Notes: generated by a model not told the origin, from the sequence alone. Shown: positions 1 through 4,799, numbered from the stretch's first letter. The stretch is 8,245 nt of DNA from an uncultured Bacilli bacterium (GCA_944363745.1 CALVVD010000038.1:1-8245), one strand, 5' to 3'. Translations and numbers: made by a program.

Positions 1-2
1 GC

Positions 3-31
3 ATTTTATTTAAAATATATCAACTTTTCAA
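3..31 (-). promoter_or_regulatory. Possible outward promoter at the left window edge
   Basis: Read on the minus strand there is a -35-like TTGAAA (26-31), a 17-nt spacer and a -10-like TAAAAT (3-8). Each hexamer matches the sigma-A consensus at five of six positions. It would drive a gene beyond the left edge that cannot be seen. In DNA this AT-rich such matches arise by chance, so confidence is modest. Confidence 0.3.
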
Positions 32-66
32 CACCAAATTTTAAAAAAATAATCACTTTTGGTGTT
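30..66. other. Inverted repeat, 9-bp stem with a 19-nt AT-rich loop
   Basis: AACACCAAA (30-38) is the exact reverse complement of TTTGGTGTT (58-66). On the plus strand it is followed by only a short T run (65-68), and on the minus strand by no T tract, so it is a poor intrinsic terminator either way. It lies just upstream of the possible minus-strand promoter at 3-31, so a regulator-binding site is also possible. The rest of 1-173 shows no gene. Confidence 0.35.
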
Positions 67-113
67 TTAAGTCGTGGAGTAAACTACAATTTCGGGCAAA
101 ATCACAACTTTTT

Positions 114-141
114 TAAGAAATTTACAAAAACTACTTGTAAA
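114..141 (-). terminator. Weak candidate terminator for the sepF-relQ operon
   Basis: TTTACAA (121-127) pairs with TTGTAAA (135-141), giving a 7-bp stem with a 7-nt loop. On the minus strand the stem is followed by a short T-rich stretch, TTTCTT. It lies about 33 bp past the stop codon of the last gene of the operon, the right place for its end. The stem is AT-rich and the T tract short, so termination efficiency is doubtful. Confidence 0.3.
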
Positions 142-173
142 AACTTAGAAAGTCATAAAATAAAATAAAAAAG

Positions 174-608
174 CTATAGAAATTGTTTTAACTTTTCTAT
201 CGCTTCTTCTTGCATAGTAACATATTCTTTAGCTATTCTTGTTACATTAGGATCAGTTTCTTTGTGATTTAATAATTTTCTTCCTTCAATTATTCCCATA
301 TTAGTTCCTTGTACTAAAAGTTCTGCTATCTTAGAAGTACTATCATCTGTTAGTGTTTTCATATTAACTCCATACCAAGTCATTACTTTATTCATAGTAT
401 TAGTCTCATGTGGTTTTTTATCACTATATTCTGGATATAGTTTACATATTTCTAAAGATATCTTCTTATACTTTTCATACTGTCTATTTAACTCAGTACG
501 AAGATTATCATCTTTAACTTTCTCTAAGACAAAATGTATAGCATCCATGCCCATACAAGCACCTTTATTAAGTTCATCTAAAGCATTCACTTCATTTTCA
601 TCATGCAT
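174..608 (-). CDS. Small helical protein, possibly a ferritin-like four-helix bundle; function unknown
   Basis: This is a 144-residue soluble protein with no signal peptide or membrane segment. The sequence reads as amphipathic helices at roughly residues 8-32, 34-60, 70-113 and 120-144, with a loop rich in Lys, Pro, His and Asn near 61-72. This resembles uncharacterised Firmicutes proteins of ferritin-like (DUF2383-like) shape; that comparison is from memory of the fold pattern. I see no canonical ExxH metal-binding pairs, so an iron-storage or oxidase role is not supported. The start is ATG at 606-608, preceded by GGAGG at good spacing; a second in-register ATG is not present nearby. It follows relQ by 45 bp and is probably last in the sepF operon. 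Its ribosome binding site lies inside a hairpin (611-639), so translation may be controlled separately from relQ. Confidence 0.8.
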   Translation of the reverse strand: MHDENEVNALDELNKGACMGMDAIHFVLEKVKDDNLRTELNRQYEKYKKISLEICKLYPEYSDKKPHETNTMNKVMTWYGVNMKTLTDDSTSKIAELLVQGTNMGIIEGRKLLNHKETDPNVTRIAKEYVTMQEEAIEKLKQFL

Positions 609-610
609 AA

Positions 611-639
611 AATCCCTCCATAAATATTATGGAGAGATT
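611..639 (-). promoter_or_regulatory. Hairpin burying the ribosome binding site of the last operon gene
   Basis: CTCCATA (616-622) pairs perfectly with TATGGAG (628-634) around a 5-nt loop. After one mismatch (615/635) the stem continues for four more pairs, AATC (611-614) with GATT (636-639). In the minus-strand RNA the GGAGG Shine-Dalgarno sequence of the gene at 174-608 lies within the 3' arm, and the start codon follows two bases after the stem. Only four Us follow, so a translational gate is more likely than a terminator, though a leaky terminator is possible. Confidence 0.5.
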
Positions 640-653
640 ATTTATTTTTATAC

Positions 654-1277
654 TTAAATTACTTCTTGATCTTCTTTTATTTCTTGCATTTGATTATTTA
701 AATTTAACATTTTTTGATCTAATTTATGAATATCATCAGCACATTTTTGCATTTCTTCTTGTATTTCTATAGGAATTTCTCCTTTAAATTTATAAGTAAT
801 TTTATGATCTAAACTAGCCCAGAAATCCATCGCTACTGTTCTAATTTGAATTTCTGCTGCCACCATAGTAACTCCATCTATTAAATAAACTGGTACATAG
901 ACATTTAAATGATAACTAGAATATCCTGTTTCTTTAGGATTTGCAATATAATCTTCTTTATCATGAACAGTTATTTGATCACTATCTTCTATCATTTTAA
1001 CTATTTTTTTAACATCAGATAAAAAGGAACAAACGATTCTAATACCAACCATGTCATGAACATGTTCTTCTATATTTTTAACAGTAACATCATATCCTCT
1101 AGATATTAGTTTCCTACTAGCACTATCATAACTCTTTAAACGTGACTTTATATGTTCTACGGGATTATAATTATTTTTATATTCATAGTCTTGTAATAAA
1201 ATACTAATCTCTGTTTCTAAAGTTTTTAAAGCTGCTGAATACTTCAAAAGTAACCCCTCTAATTCTTTAGTATCCAT
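654..1277 (-). CDS. relQ: Small alarmone synthetase, RelQ type ((p)ppGpp synthetase)
   Basis: A cytosolic GTP pyrophosphokinase that transfers pyrophosphate from ATP to GDP or GTP to make (p)ppGpp. The 207 residues form a lone RelA/SpoT synthetase domain with no hydrolase, TGS or ACT domain, close to the usual RelQ length of about 210. Visible landmarks are the basic segment HIKSRLKSYDSASRKL (42-57), the core strand HDMVGIRIVCSF (74-85) with Asp75, GYSSYHL (118-124) whose Tyr122 matches the GDP-stacking Tyr of RelQ, and EIQIRT (142-147) with the catalytic-type Glu142, followed by DFWASLDHK. The helical C-terminus (170-207) matches the tetramerisation region of RelQ enzymes. I chose ATG at 1275-1277, which follows AAAGGAGG by 3 nt, rather than the GTG at 1304. 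The GTG would add nine hydrophobic/basic residues and lies inside a hairpin. It sits 31 bp after divIVA, so alarmone synthesis appears co-transcribed with division genes. Confidence 0.93.
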   Translation of the reverse strand: MDTKELEGLLLKYSAALKTLETEISILLQDYEYKNNYNPVEHIKSRLKSYDSASRKLISRGYDVTVKNIEEHVHDMVGIRIVCSFLSDVKKIVKMIEDSDQITVHDKEDYIANPKETGYSSYHLNVYVPVYLIDGVTMVAAEIQIRTVAMDFWASLDHKITYKFKGEIPIEIQEEMQKCADDIHKLDQKMLNLNNQMQEIKEDQEVI

Positions 1278-1299
1278 AATCCTCCTTTCTATTAAGAAT

Positions 1300-1333
1300 A
1301 ACACTAGACTATTTATCTTCTAAGTCTAGTGTT
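1300..1333 (-). other. Perfect 11-bp inverted repeat across the divIVA stop codon
   Basis: AACACTAGACT (1300-1310) is the exact reverse complement of AGTCTAGTGTT (1323-1333), with a 12-nt loop. In the minus-strand RNA the hairpin covers the last divIVA codons and its TAG stop, and ends 15-20 nt before the relQ ribosome binding site. The following bases (ATTCTTAAT) are not a good U tract, so a strong terminator is unlikely. Partial attenuation, an RNase processing site or mRNA stabilisation would fit. Confidence 0.6.
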
Positions 1334-1746
1334 TCTATTTCTTCTACTACAGCCATTTGTTGTTCAACAATTATCTTTAATTTACGTTTAAATATTTTAA
1401 CATTTTTCTCTAATGTATCCGCTTCATTTTCTATTTTTCTAGCTTTTAACAATGACTCTCCCACTATTCTAGAAGCATTATGCTTGGCATCACTAACTAT
1501 CATATCAGCTTCTTCTCTAGCAAGTCTTTTAACATTATCGGCAGTTTTCTCAGCATTGATTAAAGAGTGTTTTAAAGTATTTTCTAAATCCTCATAATGA
1601 CTTAATTTATCTTTTAAATCTTCTATTTCTTTTTTCTGTTCTTTACACTTTCTAATAATACCTTCTGTCTCTTTAATTACATCATTAACAAATTTATTAA
1701 CTTCTACTTTATTATAACCATTCGCTTCATAGTTAAATTTGTCCAT
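1309..1746 (-). CDS. divIVA: DivIVA-like coiled-coil protein
   Basis: A 145-residue protein of the DivIVA/GpsB family, which in Firmicutes gathers at septa and poles and recruits division or wall-synthesis partners. The N-terminus carries the family signature GYNKVEVNKFV (10-20). The rest is predicted coiled coil (about 24-65 and 70-140) with Glu/Lys-rich heptads. It is shorter than B. subtilis DivIVA (164 residues). It also lacks the LTPxDI-type segment that normally precedes the signature. At the positions of the membrane-inserting Phe17-Arg18 of B. subtilis DivIVA it has Ala8-Asn9. ATG at 1744-1746 is preferred because GTGAT, matching the 3' part of the Shine-Dalgarno consensus, precedes it by 4 nt; a GTG at 1755 is less likely. 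It starts 28 bp after sepF, echoing the sepF-ylmG-ylmH-divIVA order of Firmicutes with the middle genes missing. A GpsB-like role is an alternative. Confidence 0.82.
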   Translation of the reverse strand: MDKFNYEANGYNKVEVNKFVNDVIKETEGIIRKCKEQKKEIEDLKDKLSHYEDLENTLKHSLINAEKTADNVKRLAREEADMIVSDAKHNASRIVGESLLKARKIENEADTLEKNVKIFKRKLKIIVEQQMAVVEEIETLDLEDK

Positions 1747-1774
1747 TAATATCACATCCCTTATAACGGGTTAA

Positions 1775-2203
1775 TTACCAATCAAATTCATCGTCTTCTT
1801 GTTTCTTAGACTTTCTAGGTGGTTTTGGTGGAGCATCATCAGATATTTCTCCTTCTACATTAACATTATTCGGAGTACATAAAAATATTCCTCCTCCTAA
1901 CTTTTGTAAGTCTCCTCCTATTGCATATAAAGTACCACTTAAGAAATCAACTATTCTTTTCGCTTGATCTGGTGTTACACGTTTTAAATTAACAACAACA
2001 GCATTTCTTTCTTTTAAGTAATCTGCTATTTGTTGACTTTCTGAGTAAGCACGAGGCTCTAATAACATCATTTTACTACCTGCAACCCCATTTTCATCAA
2101 AATATTCTTCTTTACTCACTTTATAATACTCCTCCTCTTTATACTCTTCTTCACCATCTGGAATATCACTTCCAATTAATTTTTTTAATTTATCTAAAGC
2201 CAT
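1775..2203 (-). CDS. sepF: Cell division protein SepF
   Basis: SepF binds FtsZ filaments and tethers and aligns the Z ring at the membrane. The protein has 142 residues. The N-terminal [11 protein letters not shown] can form the amphipathic membrane-binding helix, and an acidic Glu/Tyr-rich linker (17-38) follows. The SepF fold (about 44-117) includes [25 protein letters not shown] and the hallmark [19 protein letters not shown] followed by [11 protein letters not shown]. Unlike typical SepF, which ends soon after this last strand, it has a 25-residue tail: a Pro/Lys-rich stretch (125-134), then an acidic end finishing in Phe-Asp-Trp. The start ATG at 2201-2203 has AGGAGG eight nt upstream. 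It is the first gene of the apparent sepF-divIVA-relQ-helical protein operon, with its own promoter 26 bp upstream. Confidence 0.95.
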   Translation of the reverse strand: MALDKLKKLIGSDIPDGEEEYKEEEYYKVSKEEYFDENGVAGSKMMLLEPRAYSESQQIADYLKERNAVVVNLKRVTPDQAKRIVDFLSGTLYAIGGDLQKLGGGIFLCTPNNVNVEGEISDDAPPKPPRKSKKQEDDEFDW

Positions 2204-2228
2204 TGTCTCATCCTCCTATTAACTATAT

Positions 2229-2258
2229 ATTATACTAACATATTTTTTTTATTTCGAA
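2229..2258 (-). promoter_or_regulatory. Promoter of the sepF operon
   Basis: On the minus strand a perfect TATAAT -10 (2229-2234) is preceded by an 18-nt A-rich spacer and a weak -35, TTCGAA (2253-2258). Transcription would start about 20 nt before the sepF ATG. No hairpin terminator separates it from the ATPase gene ending at 2271, so read-through from that gene may also feed the operon. Confidence 0.5.
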
Positions 2259-2270
2259 AAGAGTTTTTAA

Positions 2271-4037
2271 TTATTTATACCAAATATTTGCAATATCGAC
2301 GTTATTAGATAATGGTTCTGGATCTGCTTTCTTGAAGTAAAGGCTTATTGGTACTTTAAATGCACTACCGAATGCGATAGCATTTCCTGGTTTTAAGTTC
2401 TTTAATTGATTAGCAACTTCTAAAGAAATAGATGGTACCATATCTTTAATATAAGCTAAATCTTTAGGATGAAGGGTTCTAAGAATAACAAAATTAGAAC
2501 ACTGCGATATCGCTGTATCAGAAAGTTCACTAGGTCGTTGCGTAATAAGGCCAAGTAAAACACCATATTTACGTCCTTCTTTAGTAATACGATCAAAAAT
2601 ATTATAACCAAGTATTTCTGTATCGGTATCTTTTTGAACATATCTATGTGCTTCTTCAATAATGATATGATATGGAACACTACCACGATTTTCATTAGTA
2701 ACCGCTGTATCAAATATTAATTTTGATATTATTTTTGTTATTACTTTAGCAAGTCTATCTTCAATATAACTGATATTAAAGTTTACTATTTGACATCTAT
2801 TACCATTCATATCTGTAAATAATCTATCTAAATAAGTATCTTTAGATATATAGGAATTAGCATCAAAGAAAACATGATTAGGACTATTAGCAAGGGAATG
2901 TAATCTAACACTTAAGACGTTAGCATAATCATAGACTTTATCACTTTTTAATATTCCTTCACTAATAAGTGCAAAATCCATCGCTGTTTCTAAGTCTTTA
3001 AGGGTATAAGCTATTAATTTTTGGGGTCTATCTTCTAAGTTTAAATCATCCATAATAAAGGTTTTAACAAAATTAACAACAAGTTCCATTTCCATTAGTT
3101 TACCAGTTTTATCGATATATAGACATTGTTTAAAGGTTCTCGTATATCCAGGTTGAACTATTTTAGCATCAAGACTTAGGTCTTTAGTATTAAATTTAGT
3201 CAAAACAGCAATAACTTGATCCCTTATTTTGGTAGATTGATGTCCGCTTAATAAAATATCAAGGACAGCTCTTGCTATAATATCATTTTTATATTTAATA
3301 ACATCAGGATCATCTCCTGTAAGAATAGTAACTAAACTTAAAGCTTTTTCTATTATCGGTATTTGATTAGGAGTAGTTACATCTAAAAGTAAAGCAAGAT
3401 CATCTACTCCAAGTAACCATAAAGGTATATTTAAAACTTCAGCAAAGGCATTAGAAGTATTAGTTGTATATGTTTTATAATGCATATTAGGATTTACTTT
3501 ATCAATACTACCTAAACTTCTTGTATACTCGCCATAAGCATCAAACATAACGACATGAGCATCAATAGGGCTTTTATTAGGATCAGCGAAAACATTTTGT
3601 AAAATACGACTAACTGAAAATGATTTTCCTGCTCCACTATTTCCAAGTATGGCAAAGTGATTACTAAAAAAGCCATTTATATCAACATTTATTTTATAAT
3701 TTTGATAGATATTAGAATATCCAAAAGTAACTTCATTTTTACCTGGTTCAACTGGACCAAGTATTAAAGAAAGTTCTTCCATATTAACAATTCTAACACT
3801 AGATCTAAAAGATGGTTTAACACTAATACCTGGTAAGAAAGTATTATTTTTAATCTCACCTACTATATTTACTTTTAAAGTTGTTCTTGTACTATTAACA
3901 ATCTCGCCAACTATTTTAATATCACCATCTATAAATACAACATGTAAATTTAAAAGATTAGCTTGTTTAGTCAAATCTATTGTTAAATCTATAATAACAC
4001 TATTATCAATTATTTCTTTTATTGTACCAAGCATCAT
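2271..4037 (-). CDS. HerA-type DNA-translocating ATPase (DUF87 family)
   Basis: A 588-residue P-loop ATPase of the HerA/FtsK superfamily, whose members form hexameric rings that move DNA and in archaea work with the NurA nuclease in end resection. Residues 1-95 form a beta-rich HAS-barrel-like N-domain. The motor follows: Walker A GNSGAGKS (132-139), a MFDAYGEY strand (164-171), Walker B HIIIEEAH (457-464) with catalytic Glu461/462, DRITKEGRKYGV (482-493) holding the arginine finger region, and the polar sensor ITQRPSELS (498-506). The C-terminus FGSAFKVPISLYF is typical of HerA. There is no membrane segment. No NurA, Sir2 or other partner gene is adjacent, so its role here is unknown; bacterial relatives act in repair or phage defence. 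Two ATGs are adjacent (4035-4037, 4032-4034); the AAGGTG site is better spaced for the second. It has its own promoter upstream. Confidence 0.9.
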   Translation of the reverse strand: MMLGTIKEIIDNSVIIDLTIDLTKQANLLNLHVVFIDGDIKIVGEIVNSTRTTLKVNIVGEIKNNTFLPGISVKPSFRSSVRIVNMEELSLILGPVEPGKNEVTFGYSNIYQNYKINVDINGFFSNHFAILGNSGAGKSFSVSRILQNVFADPNKSPIDAHVVMFDAYGEYTRSLGSIDKVNPNMHYKTYTTNTSNAFAEVLNIPLWLLGVDDLALLLDVTTPNQIPIIEKALSLVTILTGDDPDVIKYKNDIIARAVLDILLSGHQSTKIRDQVIAVLTKFNTKDLSLDAKIVQPGYTRTFKQCLYIDKTGKLMEMELVVNFVKTFIMDDLNLEDRPQKLIAYTLKDLETAMDFALISEGILKSDKVYDYANVLSVRLHSLANSPNHVFFDANSYISKDTYLDRLFTDMNGNRCQIVNFNISYIEDRLAKVITKIISKLIFDTAVTNENRGSVPYHIIIEEAHRYVQKDTDTEILGYNIFDRITKEGRKYGVLLGLITQRPSELSDTAISQCSNFVILRTLHPKDLAYIKDMVPSISLEVANQLKNLKPGNAIAFGSAFKVPISLYFKKADPEPLSNNVDIANIWYK

Positions 4038-4059
4038 AACACCTTCTTATTCTATAAAA

Positions 4060-4088
4060 ATTATACTATAAATAAATTTTTACGACAA
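4060..4088 (-). promoter_or_regulatory. Promoter of the HerA-type ATPase gene
   Basis: On the minus strand TTGTCG (4083-4088, four of six consensus bases), a 17-nt spacer and a perfect TATAAT (4060-4065) lie 22 bp upstream of the start codon. The expected RNA start leaves a short leader containing the AAGGTG ribosome binding site. Confidence 0.65.
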
Positions 4089-4089
4089 G

Positions 4090-4135
4090 TACACTTTATA
4101 ATTTTTTTAAATATATAAATTATTACTATAGTGTA
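4090..4135. other. AT-rich imperfect palindrome
   Basis: TACACT (4090-4095) pairs with AGTGTA (4130-4135), and inside it ATAATTT (4098-4104) pairs with AAATTAT (4117-4123), with small unpaired stretches. It fills the gap between the -35 of the ATPase promoter and the left end of module 1. No T tract follows the outer stem. It may bind a regulator or be chance in AT-rich DNA. Confidence 0.25.
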
Positions 4136-4136
4136 T

Positions 4137-4201
4137 TTACGAAAACCTGTAACTTTTTTTATACATTTTCTCTTGCTATAGAGAATTTCATATGATACTA
4201 T
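4137..4201 (+). repeat. Left repeat of module 1 (pairs with 4550-4614)
   Basis: This 65-bp segment matches 4550-4614 with three differences (4148, 4186, 4189). It holds a TTACG...GTAA hairpin followed by seven Ts, then the plus-strand promoter. The stem is weaker here (four pairs plus a G-U) than in module 2. The two copies are in the same orientation, 413 bp apart. Confidence 0.9.
4173..4201 (+). promoter_or_regulatory. Module 1 plus-strand promoter (toxin side)
   Basis: TTGCTA (4173-4178), a 17-nt spacer and TACTAT (4196-4201), with the extended -10 TGA directly before the -10. The RNA would start near 4208, leaving a leader of about 53 nt before the small ORF. The same elements with the same spacing recur in module 2 at 4586-4614, which supports function. 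Confidence 0.65.
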
Positions 4202-4220
4202 AGTTGTAGGAATATTTAAT

Positions 4221-4231
4221 AGTTGGGTGGG
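4221..4231 (+). promoter_or_regulatory. Leader segment complementary to the 3' hairpin arm
   Basis: In RNA, AGUUGGGUGGG (4221-4231) can pair over 11 positions, nine Watson-Crick and two G-U, with UCCACCUAACU (4359-4369) after the ORF. Eight of these pairs (4223-4230) can also form with the CCACCUAA carried by the minus-strand RNA. The segment ends seven nt before the AAAGGAG ribosome binding site, so pairing could control access to it. Confidence 0.45.
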
Positions 4232-4260
4232 CCTCAGAAAGGAGACTGAAAAGCTAATAT

Positions 4261-4353
4261 ATGAACAAGAAAGATTGTTTAATTTCTTCTTTAGTAATTA
4301 TATTATTTCTTCAAAACCTTATATTTTTATTCATGATACTTACCTTAATATAG
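4261..4353 (+). CDS. 30-residue hydrophobic peptide, candidate type I toxin
   Basis: The ORF encodes MNKKDCLISSLVIILFLQN followed by LIFLFMILTLI: a short polar/basic N-terminus and one membrane-spanning segment from about residue 7 to 30. The size and layout are those of type I toxins, small membrane peptides encoded beside an antisense RNA, but I do not recognise the sequence as Fst, TxpA/BsrG, Ldr or Hok. The ORF lies between a plus-strand promoter (4173-4201) and a hairpin starting right after the TAG stop. A minus-strand promoter faces it from 4480-4508. A clear AAAGGAG (4238-4244) precedes the ATG, but with an unusually long 16-nt gap, and an in-frame TAA lies two codons upstream, so no longer start exists. 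Folding of the leader may shorten the gap. It is the only likely plus-strand gene in the window. Confidence 0.55.
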   Translation: MNKKDCLISSLVIILFLQNLIFLFMILTLI

Positions 4354-4392
4354 AAGAATCCACCTAACTCAGCAATGATTTAGGTGGTTCTT
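4354..4392. terminator. Shared hairpin of module 1, likely bidirectional terminator
   Basis: CCACCTAA (4360-4367) pairs with TTAGGTGG (4380-4387) around a 12-nt loop. After a bulged T4359 the stem continues AAGAA (4354-4358) with TTCTT (4388-4392), giving 13 pairs. It directly follows the toxin ORF stop and lies between two facing promoters, so both RNAs would run into it. The T-rich tails are modest on both strands. Confidence 0.6.
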
Positions 4393-4473
4393 AACATAAT
4401 TTTATTATTCGAGGCCACTCAACATGCGATTATTAAGTATTCCTCTTTTTTATTTTATGTAAATTTCTTTTAC
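4354..4473 (-). ncRNA. Module 1 minus-strand small RNA, candidate antitoxin
   Basis: A near-consensus promoter at 4480-4508 should start an RNA near 4473 that ends at the shared hairpin, about 120 nt long. Its first bases fold into a hairpin (ATGTAAA 4457-4463 with TTTACAT 4469-4475), a common 5' stabiliser in regulatory RNAs. It is complementary to the toxin RNA through the hairpin region and carries CCACCUAA, which can pair with the toxin leader. It contains only trivial ORFs without a placed ribosome binding site, so it is most likely non-coding. The ends are inferred. Confidence 0.5.
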
Positions 4474-4509
4474 ATATTCATAGTATCATATATATTAAAT
4501 TGTGTCAAA
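4443..4509 (-). repeat. Right repeat of module 1 (pairs with 4769-4835)
   Basis: This 67-bp segment is identical to 4769-4835 except for one base (4502). It contains the minus-strand promoter and the 5' hairpin of the small RNA. A shorter conserved block, CACTCAAC, follows inward at 4416-4423 and 4743-4750. Confidence 0.92.
4480..4508 (-). promoter_or_regulatory. Module 1 minus-strand promoter (antitoxin side)
   Basis: A perfect TTGACA (4503-4508), a 17-nt spacer and TACTAT (4480-4485) with the extended TGA before it. It is closer to consensus than the facing plus-strand promoter, as expected where an antisense RNA must outnumber a toxin mRNA. Confidence 0.75.
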
Positions 4510-4548
4510 TAATTTTTTATATCTTAACTAATTAAACTATAACATAAG

Positions 4549-4573
4549 GTTACGAAAACCCGTAACTTTTTTT
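4549..4573 (+). terminator. Hairpin plus seven Ts between the two modules
   Basis: GTTACG (4549-4554) pairs with CGTAAC (4561-4566) around a 6-nt loop, followed at once by seven Ts. This has the form of a plus-strand intrinsic terminator that would stop read-through from module 1. The same sequence, with a weaker stem, lies upstream of module 1 (4137-4160) where no plus-strand gene is visible. It may therefore instead be an operator or an A/T-rich upstream promoter element. Confidence 0.5.
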
Positions 4574-4614
4574 ATACATTTTCTCTTGCTATAGAGAAGT
4601 TAATATGATACTAT
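4550..4614 (+). repeat. Left repeat of module 2 (pairs with 4137-4201)
   Basis: Second copy of the 65-bp left repeat, with the better hairpin and the complete plus-strand promoter: TTGCTA 4586-4591, 17-nt spacer, TACTAT 4609-4614, extended TGA. Confidence 0.9.
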
Positions 4615-4670
4615 TTATAATAATTTTACTTATTGTATTACTTTTTGTAGTAATCATTATATTAATATAA
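4605..4670 (+). pseudogene. 21-residue hydrophobic reading frame, probable toxin remnant
   Basis: From the ATG at 4605 the frame reads MILFIIILLIVLLFVVIIILI and stop, a pure membrane segment like the C-terminal part of the module 1 peptide, with which it shares the Leu-Ile ending and a hairpin downstream. However, the ATG overlaps the extended -10 element of the module 2 promoter. RNA from that promoter would start near 4621, inside the frame, and no clear ribosome binding site precedes the ATG. Compared with module 1, the whole leader and N-terminal coding part are missing. It would be translated only from an RNA that starts further upstream. I read it as a toxin gene broken by a 5' deletion. 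Confidence 0.4.
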
Positions 4671-4680
4671 GACATAACAC

Positions 4681-4799
4681 AAAAAGAAAGCGCCTAACTA
4701 AAACTCTGTTTAATTAGGTGCGACAACTTTTTACAAGAGAAGCACTCAACAACGAGACATTGAATGTTCTCTTTTTTATTTTATGTAAATTTCTTTTAC
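4681..4799 (-). ncRNA. Module 2 minus-strand small RNA, candidate orphan antitoxin
   Basis: A consensus-like promoter (4806-4834) should start an RNA near 4799 with the same 5' hairpin as module 1 (4783-4801), ending after the hairpin at 4690-4721 in a good U tract (CTTTCTTTTT). The expected length is about 120 nt. The segment between the conserved parts differs from module 1. It also carries CACCUAA, which could pair with the module 1 toxin leader. The ends are inferred. Confidence 0.5.
4690..4721. terminator. Bidirectional terminator of module 2 and probable end of the VirD4-like gene transcript
   Basis: GCGCCTAA (4690-4697) pairs with TTAGGTGC (4714-4721) with one G-U. After a C-A mismatch TAAA (4699-4702) pairs with TTTA (4709-4712), leaving a 6-nt loop. 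On the minus strand it is followed by CTTTCTTTTT, a good terminator tail; on the plus strand five Ts lie six nt beyond. The CCTAACT and AGGTG parts match the module 1 hairpin. It is the first good minus-strand terminator after the coupling ATPase gene ending at 4838. Confidence 0.65.

Noticed and set aside
1278..1304. Longer RelQ starting at GTG 1304
   Set aside because: It lies inside the 11-bp inverted repeat and lacks a ribosome binding site; ATG 1277 follows AAAGGAGG and gives the usual RelQ N-terminus.
2456..2713. Minus-strand 85-codon frame inside the HerA-type gene
   Set aside because: An out-of-frame shadow of the ATPase gene, with hydrophobic low-complexity translation and no independent start signals.
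4393..4480. Tiny ORFs on the module 1 minus-strand RNA (e.g. a 6-codon frame from the ATG near 4424)
   Set aside because: Too short, with no placed ribosome binding site and not preserved in module 2; the RNA is better read as non-coding.
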